From contig CM072884.1 in NCBI GenBank assembly GCA_037013685.1, forward strand, positions 682,001-746,000: 64,000 nucleotides of DNA. Reading direction: 5' to 3'. Below are positions 12,901 to 22,605 of this stretch, in pieces. Position 1 is the stretch's first letter. Each line of letters opens with the position of its first letter. Made by a program: the position numbers and the translations under genes. Below the pieces are notes generated by a model, which did not search any database, was not told where the DNA came from, and was given only the letters and a program-made list of their open reading frames with translations. The stretch is from Acridotheres tristis (taxonomy: Eukaryota > Chordata > Aves > Passeriformes > Sturnidae).

Positions 12901-15900
12901 GGAGCCTCAATAAGGACTTTTGGCACATTAACACACACTGCTGAAGTGTCTGCATAGGTTAAACAAAACTGATGAGGTGAGTTCTTTTAACTTGAATTTG
13001 AACTTAACTGTCACCTTTGATAATCTTCAGCAACAGTCACAACCAGGATCAGAGCGAATCCCCCAATAGCTGCCACAGGAGCGCAAGCACCAAGCAAATG
13101 GACAGCAAAACGCCAAGTGCTCATCTTACCTTGTCTTCAGATGGGCACAGATACAAATACTGGAATGTGGCAGTAATATTCTTCGAGAACCTGGGCCCAA
13201 ACACGTCCTTGTCTGTTCCAAACTGGTGCCGGGACTGCCGAACGATGGAGTCGATGACGTACAAGCCCGGCACTTTGTACTCCGGCTTGCACTGCGAACA
13301 GCAAAGACACTCTGTGTCAGGCAGGGGCTCCACGAGGTAACATCCCCCTGAGAGCCTCACAGCAAACCTGCTCTGGGGCTGAAGCACAGCTCTGCATTCC
13401 AACCTGTTGTTCTTCATGCCCTGGCAAGCATGAACACTGCATTCTCTGGAATTATGTATTGTCTTAGTGACAATTCATTTGAAGCTCAGCACTTCCAGGT
13501 TCTTCCCCAACTGCTGCATAGGGAAGATGGGAAATCTCTCAATTTACTTCTTTCCTCCCCTCCTTAATGTATTATGGAAAACTACAATATGGAGCTTATG
13601 TATACAAAGTGATACCAAAACGTGTGAAATCCTAACGAACCAGAATTTCCTCCCTCAATCCCTAAGTAATAGAAGCCTTGCTGGTTATTTACTTGCATTA
13701 TTAGCAATATCTAGCAAAGCATGCAGGTAACTTTATCAATAAACTTCCTTTTTTTTTCCTTTTTACCTTTTTGATAAACTTCTCCACAATCTGGACAACA
13801 TGCTTGTAGAGCTGGAAAATAAATACATCCATTAATTTCTCATCTCCTCAGGAGTGGCACATCATTTTTAGAAGCATTTTAACTCTTTGTGCTTATGACC
13901 ATTTTGGAAAGGCTACAGAACGCTGTAGTAGTCACTTTCTAAAAAGCAGGATGTTCCCAAACTGAGAAAAATATTCCATGGGGGAAACCCAGACCCAAGC
14001 CAGAAGTGTGTCAGTGTGCACACAAGGCACAGAGCTTACCAAGTATTAGTGAAAGCTTTCTGCATTTACTTTCTCTGCAATCCACAATGGTTTCACATGT
14101 TAAGGTGCAGTTGCATCCTGCAATATTTAGTTTTATTACACAAAAATCACAACACTCGAGTGGGTGTAGCATGAAAAAGCAACGACTCAAAAAAATCCAA
14201 GCTAGCATTTTGCTCCTAGTCCAAAATCAAGGGATGATATTCACCACCCACTTGTTTCTAGACAACAGCCTTAACAGCAACTAGAATAAACCATCCCCAA
14301 AGCTGAGATTGGGAAATCCTGAGTATTTATTTACAAGTGAAATAATAAAACATTGCTGTTGTTACAGTTTCATCTCTGTTTTGTTGTACTTTACCTTAAT
14401 AGCTTTAATGGCAGCTTTTGTGATGAGAATCATCTTTGCTCGGGAAATAGGAGGTTTCATCTCCATCAGTGAGAAGAGCTAAACAGAGGAAAACAAACAT
14501 TAAAAATGTATTCTGAAGCTCAGCAATTAAGCAAAAACCAAGATTTCAGGTGGGTGACTTGATTACTGCCATCCCACACTGTGTATGGCCCTGGGAGAAC
14601 TGGCTGTTTTACAAACTCAACAGAAACCTGCATTTACCAGGTTATTGCTAAAAAGAAATGCTTCAACTGCTCTGCAGACTTGGCTGCCTTACCCTCCAAA
14701 TGGCTCCCAGGGGAAAAGCTCACTCCTCAAGGAGAACATTTGCAGAAGTTATAGATATTATATGAAATCTATAGAGGTTTATTGGAGTATATAGAAGTTA
14801 TGTGTCATCTTTACAGGTGACATTGGCCATAACTGAAAATAAACATTAGCTCCACATTTCAGAAACTGAGGGAAACCAGAACTGCACACAGAGATGGACA
14901 CAGAAAGCTGGGCATACACACGCAATTGTTTTTACCTTGACATATTCCTCACAAATCACAGAAAAAAATTGGTTTGTGTTACATAATTTCATTTTTGTCT
15001 TTATCATAAAGAAGAAATTGAGCCCTTGAATGCAAGTAAAAAATGTCATCTATTATTTGCCACAAAGCAAAGTAAGAGAATCAAAGTGTCTTCATTTGTC
15101 AGTGTAATGGAAAGTAAGATGTCATTTAAAACTTAGTCTCTTATTTTATTAATTAAAGTACCAAGATACTGGTGAAGTGACCAACTTACACAGATCCATC
15201 CACTGTCTCAGTTAAGGGAAAAAAAAAGGTCAGTGAAGGAGATAAGAAAATTGGCCATACTCAAAGACAAGGGAAGTGCTAACAAGACTTTCAGCTGTAC
15301 AAAAGGAAGCCTTACACCTATAGAAAACATCAAGAAAAGGAAAAGGTATTTACTTTCTTAATTTGATTCCTATTCCAGGAGATAGGAAAGAAGAAAAACT
15401 GTCCTTAAAGACAGTGGTAGCCACACGCCTTTTCCAACACCAGCACAAGATCATGACTCTTCATTATTCATCCCCACAAAATTGAAGTTCTTGTGCCAGA
15501 ACTTTGGGGATTTGAAGCCATTTCAGCTGTAAGAGATACTTCAGCTAACATTGCTGCTTGCTGAGAAATCACAGTATGGACAAATAAAATACAGAATGAG
15601 AAAGGAGACTGTGAGCTGATGTGGGTTTTTTGTAAAAATCTTGGTTTCAATTTAGATTTAAGTGGTTTAAAATAAGTGCAGAGACTCTTGATGAACCAAG
15701 TCAGTGCTATTATTAAAACTCAGGAAAATCTGTTTTAAGAGGTAATGAAAAGGGGAGGAATCCAAACTCCAACACCCAAAAACAAACCACCAGAAGGCTC
15801 AAAATCTGAGATGAGGAAGGAAGAAAAAGAGCCAGCATTACAACAGGCACGCCATATCCCCTTCTTGACCCATGAAGAAGCAACTGGTTCTCCAGGAAAG

Positions 15901-18900
15901 GATCCAGTCCCACAGCAAAAGAACAAAGGACCTGGTGTGGAAGCACTGCTTTGGCATTTGTATTTCAGGAACACAAGGAGAGACCCCAAAGAAACGGGGA
16001 GAGCTCAGAGCAAGGCTCAAGGTGACAAGAAACGAGTGCAGCAAAAAAATAAAAAAGCAAGCGCCTTAAAAGTATCCCAAGCAGGACACTGCAACTGGGG
16101 GGAACACAGAAAAAAATAAAAACGCCAGGGAGAATGAAGGCACACCTACTTGAGTGTGCATATCTATCTATCCATCCATCCATCCCTTCATCCTGCTCTT
16201 TTCACCTCCCCACAGTACCTCTTGGAATTTTACCTCAGAATTTTGCTCCTTTTTTTAAAAATTATCTAAGATCTTAAAACACCAAGGAACTCTTTATAGT
16301 CAATTTTTATGTAATTCTTGGTATTAGTTACATGTGTCAACACCACGTTTTAGAGATGGGTAGAGCTAAAATTTAGCTCCCTTCCTAGTTCCTCATGACT
16401 TCTCCACGTTGGAAAGGGGAGCTGCTCAGAAGACACTCAGGTACTTCCAGCTGCATTTGTTCAATTAGACCTGGATCTTCTTTCACATACATTTCCCAAA
16501 CCAATATACAAAAAAATCACCCAACCAATATATTCAGAGGGCTGTTTCACAATAATATATTCAGTTTCTCAAAGGACACCATGACTAGCTCAAGGAACAA
16601 CTTGGACACAAAAACTTACACTGTATTTACAAAAATAAAAAAACCCGTGATGTATGTAACAAAGGCAAAGCAAATTTACAGCTTGAGAGGCTTCCAAAGT
16701 CCTGACTCACAACAGGAGTCTGTGACCTCCTAGAAATGACCTTCTGCTTTTACTGCCCCAAATGCATGTTTGCAGGATGTTGATACAAAAGAAGTAGAGG
16801 TGTTCGAGGGTATTGAACTCAAGCCACAATACAAAATATTTGCGAGTACCTCCGGGTGCTTCTTCCAGCAGGACGGAAGTACACGGTAAAGTACCTATAA
16901 AGCCGAAGATGCAAAAGGCAGAAAATTCACCTGCTCAGTTTCAGGCTAATAAATGCTATTAAACCATGGCAGGACAGCCAAAGGGAGACCAAGCATAGAG
17001 TGATTGTCCCCAAATGCAAACTGTGAAGTACAAGAGCTCCACAGAGTGAACGGAGACCTCTCAGCTCCCACTGTGCCCCTGCTCCAGCCCAGGAGCCCCT
17101 GAAGTGCAGAGGGCCAGGTAATGGCACAAGGAACAAGGTGCTGGTGGCTTTAACGTCTCAGTCTTTTGAGCAGCAAATTATTAATTTCTCTCATTCTATA
17201 ATTAATGCCCTTTAATGGTTTCATTTACATGGAAACCTGAGAACAAGGGGGTTTAAAAGTAAAGGGGAGAACTGCTACTTTAACATTTACCCAGCTTGAT
17301 GTATGATCTTAAGTCTGTCTGTTTTAAGTGTGAGGTAACACAGTAAAAGTACCTTTTAGGACTTGAACTGACTTCCTTGGCTTTACCCTCTTGCTCAAGC
17401 GTCTGTGCCATAAAAAGGTGTCCTTATTTACAAATGAAGAGCTATGAGCCTATTTTATACACTCACTAAACAAACACCAGAGCACAGCAGCTGCACAGAG
17501 AGGAGCAGGAGCTACTGAACCAGACAGTGGTTAGTGATTAGTGGATATCAAGCGCCCAGGTCATTGTCAGGACACCTCATTCAATATCAGTCCAATATGC
17601 CTTCAACCATTCCAACACACCTTAGGTGTCCCACAACTCTTCCCCAAGCAGGCTCCATGCACAGTACATTCATTCACTGTCTTTTGGAATGTATTTTATT
17701 AATTAATTTAGAAACCACTCGACCCAGACATAAATGCAGTTACCTGTTCCTGTACAGAAACAAAGGGATCGTGGAGGACACAACAACAAACACAGATATT
17801 GCACTATTATGTTAACAAAACACCTTTATTGTTAATGCATGATCAGATCTTTAAAAGGAATTCTGTCAGCTCTATCCATTTTCCTTCCCCTATAAAAGTC
17901 ACTGCTTCCTTTCCTCTTCAGGTCTCCGTTCTTTCTTAAGGGAAGGAGAAGGATCTGTTGCTAAGCTGTATCTCAGAGGATCAATGCAAGTTTTAAATGC
18001 TTGACCACCAGCTGGGAAGCACAGCAACTATTAGGTGCTGCTGAAGGTAAGAGATGACCATAAGATCAAGAGCTGTCAGGTTGCATTCTTTGGAAAATAA
18101 AGTGAGATTTGAATTCGACCAAGGCAATGAAGCTCAATAGCACTTCATCAACTAAGCTACTTCTGTGGCCTAAAAAGACCATTCACAAATCCTGAATCAC
18201 TGGGGAGAAACATCTTCACAAAAGATACTCATATGAAAATGACATCATGCAAGTGCACAGAACAGAGTTTTGTTTTCTACTCATGTGTTTTGGAAACACA
18301 GCCTTAAAGATCAGGGCAGGGCTCTTTTGCCCAGCACATCTCCTGGAAAGCTGCTTGTCTCACTACTTCTCTTACCAGGGATCTCTACCAGAATGCCACA
18401 GCTTCCAATACTCCTGGAAACAAGTTCAGGCCAGAGGCAAGAGACTCCAGCCAGATGCTGGTAGTTGTGTCCTTCTCCTTTTCTGTGCACATGGAGACTC
18501 ACTGGGGATCTTGAGCTCCAGTTACTGCTGGAGAACCACTGGGAAGGATATCCTGCTAACTTCTATTTATAGCTCCTCGGGATGGAGAGGAAGGTTGTCA
18601 CAGAATGGGCAAAATAAAGTCTTGCCATTGGCAGAAAACAGCCACACTGGATCTAAACTTCAACTCTCCAGTGCCCTCGGGATGGGCAAACAGCAAAGAA
18701 GAAATGTGCAGCTCCAGCCATAAATAAACAGCCCTAGGACCTCTGTTTGTTTCTAGGCACATTTAGGTGGGGTATCAATTGTTTCAGGGGTACACACTAA
18801 CTACTGAGACACAGCACTCAGTGAATGATATGCATTACTCAACACAAATAAGAGATTACAAAACAGGAAAGCTGACTTTATTCTACTTCCAGCAGCAAGA

Positions 18901-21900
18901 TTATTAAAAAAAAAAAAAAAAACAAACTTCATTTCTAACTTTTAAAACCAGTTAACTATGTCTCAAGTTTTCCAGATGAAAGAAAAGGACAGACATCCCC
19001 TAAACTAAAATATGCCGAGGATTTATATGGCAGATCTGTGGGTTCGGTGGGGGATTTTTGTTCGCTTGTGTTTTGGGGGTGTGATTTTTAATTTTTTTTT
19101 AAGAAAAATGTTTGCTTGTTTTCTTAAAACCATAAAAAGTTCTGTCCCATTATCCAGTTAACTTTTGTGATTTATTTATACTGTACCGTTGCTGTAACAT
19201 AATACACACACCTAACAGCACATGAATTCTAACTCGTGAAAGTAAACTCCTCAGAGAAAACGCATTCCACTACAGACCTGTCAAATTCCACCTATTCAGC
19301 TGGCAGCACCTGCTCAAACTACAGCTGGGTTAAAAAATAACAAACCACCCAGTAAAAAAAACGCTTGCTTGCTCCTGTAAAAACATGAGCACTTGGAAGT
19401 GGACATTTATTGGCAAAGTTGCATTCAAAATGCAGGTCCAAAGAACAGGATTGGGAATGGCATACAACCCAACACGATGGAATTATGCAACCCAGGAGTT
19501 CCCACCCCCTGCCAGAGCCAAACTTACTTCTCTCCACGCCCAAGTCCTTCTGCCAAGAGGGGACCCAACCACACAGCTCAGAGGACACCAGGTTAACAGC
19601 CACGCTTGGAAATTGGGCCTCCCACCATCCAAGAAATTGCCACAAACACCAAACCCACCCAAAACCCCCAAATGACGGGACCACCTGATGGCGTAAGTGG
19701 CATCTCCTCTTTCAGGCAGAGTGGCAAAGAGCTGCCAGGTGCCACTTCCAGGGAAGCAAAGCCAGCAGGGAATCACTGCTTGCACACATGGCAAGTGCAG
19801 CACCCAACTACAGCTGGACCTGCCATGGTAAAACCACACTTCCCTGGCTACAGTGGCACTGTACAGCCAGCAAGTGCAGCCATTCTTCTGGGCCTGTGGG
19901 GTATTCTGTAGCTGCCCCATCTTCACTGCTGAAGCTGCTCCCTTCCCAATCAAGGAATTTAAAGGTTCAGTGCCCTAGGAGTAGCACCCCTGAAGGCCTC
20001 ACAGCAGAGCCCTCCCAGGGCTGAGCAGCCCTTGCTATCCCCACCACTCTGGGAACACCACCCAGACCTTTGGTACAAGCCCTCTTTCCCTGAGAAAGCC
20101 CAGGAATGAACAATACCTGCCCGTAAATCTCGCCCTCCTCACATTTCACATCAGCCTGTGTCGCTCTGCGAGCACAGCTCCAGGCAACACAGGCAGAAAG
20201 AGGGAAGGGATCAGTCAGAGAACTGGACTTTATGCCCTGCACACCAGCACAAACACAGCTCCTGAGAGGGTGCAGGGCAGGAACCACACAGCCCCTGAAG
20301 TTATTCATGTGCTGCTTTACACACCAGTAGCTCTACAGAAGCACTCAGCCGTACAAAGCACTGCACAACAGGGATTTTAGCAAGTACAGTTCTGTCCCCC
20401 AGAACTGAGATCCAACTGAAACCCAACACATCAGGGTTTCACTCAGTATTTCCAACTGCACGGAAGCAAAACATCCCACCATTCCTACACGGAAGAGGTG
20501 CAGATCCAAACATGCCCGTTTCCAAGACACGGATTAGTCATGGGATCCCCAGAAACACCACTTTTGCTCTGCAGTCACCATTTAGCACAAGCAGTGGGGT
20601 CATTATTTGACAGGCACCATTCAGGCTTGTCAGGCAGCAGTGCTCCGCCAGGACCACTACTCATACTGATGATGCAGGTAATTAAGAATATTGCTGCGCT
20701 CTCTTTCCATCAACACTGAAAATTGCACACACGTGCTGTTTTAAGTTATTTGGGAAGGTGGCTTTGCACCCTGCCATCCCACTATTTCAGAGTTGCACAA
20801 AACCCTCAAAACACTGGCAAATAAATAAACCATTAACAGGAGCTTTTCCCTTTGCTCTTGCACAGTTTTGGTAAGGATGAGGGCATTGTCAGGTGCGTGC
20901 ATGACAAACTCTTGCAGAGAGGGAGCCTTACACAGCCTGAATCCATCACACGGGAGCAGCTGCCATTTCTCCTGTTTCTGTTCAACAGGCAGGCACAGCC
21001 ACCCAGCCTCCAACACCAGTCTGGGAACAGGCTCTGGCTCAGCTTTAAGTGACTTTCTGTCCATGGAGGGTCCGCAAAGCCACACTGTCCAACTGAGGCA
21101 GAAGTATAACTAACAGTAATAAATATTCATATTGAAGTCACGTGTCAAAAACTCTATATAGCAGAGGCTGAATTGACTTGCTGAATATTATGCAAAAAAA
21201 CAACCACAGTCCACTTTGCTTCCAACTCCTCGCGACTGACTAAGAAATAAAAAAAACCCAAAAACATAAGAAAACAGGGAAGGACCTTCTGTCTGGTACG
21301 AAAGGCGAGTGAACACTTTCCAACCCGTCCTATTCCCAGAACTAGGATCGATCCCTGAGTCCCATCCCAGGCGTCGTTCCCACACAGGGATAAGCCCTCT
21401 CCCTCTGCAGCTTCTGGCCGTGCCGCCGCTTCTCACCGCGGCTCTCTGGCCAAGCCATTACCGGGAAACGCCAGTCCCGAAACTTCCCGAGCCCCCGAAC
21501 AACACAAACCGCCGGGGCTCCGCGTGACAACGAGCCCGCCTGGGAAACCCTGCGAACAGCGATCCGGCCCAGGATCCCGGGATCCTGCTCTCCGGCACTG
21601 CCAAGAGGAAACCGAGGGGAGCAGCGAGAGGACGGAGGCTGCCGGGGAGGCCCAAAGGTCCCTTCAACGCCTCCCCCCACGCAGGCCCAGCCCGGCCCGC
21701 GCGGGGCCTCGCGGAGCGGCCGCTGAACGGCCCGGCCGCGCTCGCCTCCATTTTTCCCCGGAGCACTGCTCTCCGCCCGGCGGCAGGCCAGGGCCGGTAC
21801 TCCCCGCTCAGGCCGCGGGCGGCGGGGCCGGGCCCGGCCGGAAGCGCGGGGAGCTGGGGGACGCGATGGCGGCCGCCGTGTGTCCCCCCCCGCGCGGCGG

Positions 21901-21964
21901 TCCGCGCTTCGCCGCCCGCCCCCCCGGCTCCCACCTCTTGGTTGAAGGCGTTCACGGCCTCCAT
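748..21964 (-). CDS. SCAF4: SCAF4, SR-related CTD-associated factor 4 (15 exons, 3' end off window)
   Basis: This nuclear RNA-binding protein binds the phosphorylated CTD of RNA polymerase II and, with its paralogue SCAF8, suppresses use of early polyadenylation sites. Fifteen exons join in phase to 600 codons plus one base. Residues 1-139 form the CTD-interaction domain, a helical fold in which D67 (in YVIDS) matches the Asp that contacts the CTD in relatives. Residues about 150-400 are a Q/P-rich linker. Residues about 403-470 are an Arg/Ser domain. Residues about 480-555 are one RRM, with RNP2 LWVGQL at 482-487 and RNP1 RGCAYIVM at 515-522. The start MEAVNAFNQE is the family start. FGTDKDVFGP in the CTD-interaction domain fits SCAF4; as I recall it, SCAF8 has FGQEKDVFAP. 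The proline-rich C-terminus, roughly half of the human protein, lies beyond the left edge. The paralogue call rests on remembered sequences. Confidence 0.97.
1593..1706 (-). CDS. SCAF4: SCAF4 exon 14, second half of the RRM
   Basis: Thirty-eight codons (511-548) run from MIPPRGCAYI to KVNQKSIK. RNP1 is RGCAYIVM at 515-522. Acceptor ATGCAG; donor AAG|GTACTG; phase 0 at both ends. Confidence 0.98.
2705..2805 (-). CDS. SCAF4: SCAF4 exon 13, first half of the RRM
   Basis: It completes a Val codon and encodes CSTTLWVGQLDKR through FGPIESIN (to residue 510), including RNP2 (LWVGQL). Only the acceptor GTTGTAG keeps the frame. A second AG seven bases into the exon (TTTGCAG) gives a premature stop if used. 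Donor AAT|GTGAGT; phase 1 in, phase 0 out. Confidence 0.97.
3675..3865 (-). CDS. SCAF4: SCAF4 exon 12, Arg/Ser domain
   Basis: It completes Arg413, then encodes SPKRRRSRSGSRSRR through an RE/RD-rich stretch to KAETVS plus one base (to residue 476). This is the main RS/RE domain and would mediate contacts with splicing factors. It is GC-rich, which makes other frames look open. Acceptor CAACAG; donor AGTG|GTGAGT; phase 2 in, phase 1 out. Confidence 0.97.
4520..4605 (-). CDS. SCAF4: SCAF4 exon 11, start of the RS region
   Basis: It encodes DMEVEQPPIQ through KSRSRSAS plus two bases (385-412); the Arg split across the next junction is residue 413. The basic RS tract begins at its end. Acceptor TTTTAG; donor CAAG|GTAAAT; phase 0 in, phase 2 out. 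Confidence 0.97.
5198..5365 (-). CDS. SCAF4: SCAF4 exon 10, proline-rich linker
   Basis: Fifty-six codons (329-384) run from VPLPPNGQMP to LQKPHQQ, with repeated P-x-P stretches. Acceptor CCCAAG; donor CAG|GTGAGC; phase 0 at both ends, so the exon could be skipped without a frameshift. Confidence 0.97.
5692..5800 (-). CDS. SCAF4: SCAF4 exon 9, linker
   Basis: It completes a Phe codon and encodes GFPGEGMQQP through DPMRHQ, to residue 328. It is rich in Met, Gln and Pro. Acceptor TTTTCAG; donor CAG|GTAACC; phase 2 in, phase 0 out. Confidence 0.97.
5801..7456 (-). other. SCAF4 intron 8
   Basis: 1656 bases. It holds a short A-rich run near 5940-5965. Several short open frames (for example 6422-6715 on the plus strand) have no recognisable product. 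I see no exon or known repeat. Confidence 0.7.
7457..7557 (-). CDS. SCAF4: SCAF4 exon 8, acidic linker
   Basis: It encodes KLLDRFDYDDEPEAVEDSKK through SVSQPA plus two bases (residues 259-291). The DRFDYDDEPE motif is characteristic. The stretch after SKKED is short compared with the Ala/Pro-rich tract I recall in human SCAF4. Acceptor TTCCAG; donor TTT|GTAAGT; phase 0 in, phase 2 out. Confidence 0.97.
7558..8461 (-). other. SCAF4 introns 7 and 6 (exon 7 lies between)
   Basis: Introns of 216 and 511 bases with consensus ends. No other feature seen. Confidence 0.7.
7774..7950 (-). CDS. SCAF4: SCAF4 exon 7, glutamine-rich linker
   Basis: Fifty-nine codons (200-258) run from LQQILQTFQQ to EQKTSFDK. 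The segment is rich in Gln and Pro and probably disordered. Acceptor CTGTAG; donor AAA|GTAAGT; phase 0 at both ends. Confidence 0.97.
8462..8601 (-). CDS. SCAF4: SCAF4 exon 6, linker
   Basis: It completes Gly153 and encodes SPPPPAKVPS through FQTTQGQQ, ending at residue 199. The block SVPSVPQLPSSDAFAAVAQL is typical of SCAF4. Acceptor CCCTCAG; donor CAG|GTAACC; phase 1 in, phase 0 out. Confidence 0.97.
8602..10879 (-). other. SCAF4 intron 5
   Basis: 2278 bases, mainly AT-rich, with a TATA/TACA-rich stretch near 10629-10660. There is no recognisable exon, RNA gene or repeat family. Confidence 0.7.
10880..11015 (-). CDS. SCAF4: SCAF4 exon 5, end of the CTD-interaction domain
   Basis: It encodes SKIVRVLNLW through ATNNE plus one base, residues 108-152. 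The last helices of the CTD-interaction domain end near LLDMAAG (about 134-140), and the linker begins after that. Acceptor CAACAG; donor GAAG|GTAGGA; phase 0 in, phase 1 out. Confidence 0.98.
11016..13129 (-). other. SCAF4 intron 4
   Basis: 2114 bases. It holds a T18 run near 11597-11614 and a 36-base tandem duplication at 12751-12822, listed separately. No exon or mobile element recognised. Confidence 0.7.
12751..12822. repeat. 36-base tandem duplication, two copies
   Basis: A unit built around TTAGAAAA-(T/C)ATTTCTGAGCAGA occurs twice with a period of 36 bases. The copies differ at a few positions, so the duplication is not very recent. Confidence 0.8.
13130..13291 (-). CDS. SCAF4: SCAF4 exon 4, CTD-contact core
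   Basis: Fifty-four codons run from CKPEYKVPGL to LYLCPSEDK, residues 54-107. They include YVIDSIVRQS, the helix of the CTD-interaction domain that faces the Pol II CTD; D67 is the conserved Asp. Acceptor TTCGCAG; donor AAG|GTAAG; phase 0 at both ends. Confidence 0.98.
13292..14394 (-). other. SCAF4 introns 3 and 2 (exon 3 lies between)
   Basis: Introns of 475 and 583 bases flanking the 45-base exon 3. The donor side of intron 3 has a T-rich tract on the plus strand at 13749-13764. No other feature seen. Confidence 0.7.
13767..13811 (-). CDS. SCAF4: SCAF4 exon 3 (45-base micro-exon)
   Basis: Fifteen codons, LYKHVVQIVEKFIKK, make one helix of the CTD-interaction domain. Acceptor TTCCAG; donor AAG|GTAAAA; phase 0 at both ends. 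Residues 39-53. Skipping it would keep the frame but remove a core helix. Confidence 0.97.
14395..14478 (-). CDS. SCAF4: SCAF4 exon 2
   Basis: These 28 codons run from LFSLMEMKPP to KAAIKAIK and form early helices of the CTD-interaction domain. Acceptor TTTAG and donor AAG|GTAAAG are both in phase 0. Residues 11-38. Confidence 0.97.
14479..21934 (-). other. SCAF4 intron 1
   Basis: 7456 bases, the longest visible SCAF4 intron. It is AT-rich from 14.5 to 19.3 kb, with an A17 run near 18906. From about 19.4 to 20.3 kb it is markedly more GC-rich and open in several frames, with no product I recognise. It then grades into the SCAF4 CpG island above about 21.34 kb. No exon or named repeat family was found. 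Confidence 0.7.
16161..16193. repeat. (ATCT/ATCC)n tetranucleotide microsatellite
   Basis: A short array of TATC/CATC units in SCAF4 intron 1, ending in three clean ATCC copies. Confidence 0.85.
21935..21964 (-). CDS. SCAF4: SCAF4 exon 1, coding part
   Basis: It encodes MEAVNAFNQE and ends at a phase-0 donor (GAG|GTGGGAG). The ATG is at 21964-21962. Only ten codons are in this exon, so the CTD-interaction domain starts here and continues after a 7.5-kb intron. The 5' UTR continues to higher coordinates within a CpG island; the transcription start is not fixed by sequence alone. Confidence 0.96.
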
Positions 21965-22042
21965 GTCGGCGCTGGTGGCGGGAGGCAGCGGGAAGGCGGC
22001 AGGCGAGGCGGGCGGGCGGCGTGGCAAGGCCGGTCGGTGCCC

Positions 22043-22072
22043 TCAGGGCGCGGCCATGATGGCGGCGGCCAT
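22043..22072 (-). other. Possible SCAF4 upstream ORF (9 codons)
   Basis: If the transcript starts above 22072, its leader contains ATG in the strong context GCCATGG. It opens MAAAIMAAP and stops at TGA, 78 bases before the main start. The same bases resemble a YY1 element, so this may be promoter rather than leader. Confidence 0.35.
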
Positions 22073-22433
22073 GGCGGGGCTCGCGGGCAGCGCGCGGCCC
22101 GGGCCGACCGCGCGACGGGCGGGGGGGAAAGCGCGGTGCACGCCGGGATCGGCCGGGCCTCCTCCCGGCCCACGCGAGAGGTTGGGCGGGAGTGATGGCG
22201 GCACCACGTGACCGTCCCGCTCCGCGCGCGCGCTAGCGCCATGTCAGCGCCGCCTCCGGTGCCGGGGAGGAGAATGGCGGCAGCGGCAATGTCAGAGCCC
22301 TCGGCCACTGTCACCGACACTGCCCCAGCCCCTGGGACGGCACCGCTGTCCCGACGCCTCCCGCAGGCGCCGCAGTTCGGCCCCTCAGAGCACGCCGCAA
22401 CAGCTGCCGTGCGACCGGGCTCGGCAGGGTCCG

Positions 22434-22605
22434 GCTGAGCTCGGCTCGGCTCGGCTCGGCTCGGCTCGGTTCGTCTGAACTCGTCCGAGTTCGGCCGAGC
22501 TCGTGATTTCGGCCTGTCTCGGTTTGGTTCGGCTGGGCTCGTCTGAGTTCCATGGACTCGGTTCGGCTGAGCTCGGCTCGGTTTGGCCGGGCTCGGTTCG
22601 GAAGA
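22434..22605. repeat. Degenerate TCGGC pentamer array
   Basis: It starts with about five near-perfect TCGGC units (22441-22469) and decays into variants such as TCGTC, TCGAG-like and TTCGG over about 170 bases. It borders the outer edge of the SCAF4 CpG island. Long open frames here are by-products of the repeat. Confidence 0.8.

Larger units (their letters stand above)
21340..22430 (-). promoter_or_regulatory. SCAF4 CpG-island promoter
   Basis: This block is strongly CpG-rich and surrounds SCAF4 exon 1. No TATA box is evident. ATGGCGGC-type elements resembling YY1 sites occur near 22057-22076, 22194-22202 and 22274-22281. A perfect E-box CACGTG, followed by AC as in USF/TFE3 sites, sits at 22205-22210. 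A TATA-less CpG promoter fits a housekeeping RNA-processing gene. The transcription start is probably between about 22050 and 22280, by inference. Limits were set by eye. Confidence 0.75.

Noticed and set aside
15745..16119. A 124-codon Lys-rich plus-strand frame in SCAF4 intron 1
   Set aside because: It is antisense to SCAF4, low in complexity, has no known domain, and A-rich DNA explains its composition.
21458..22195. Frames of 189 and 223 codons on both strands around SCAF4 exon 1
   Set aside because: They are CpG-island by-products; the true exon contributes only ten codons before a conserved donor.
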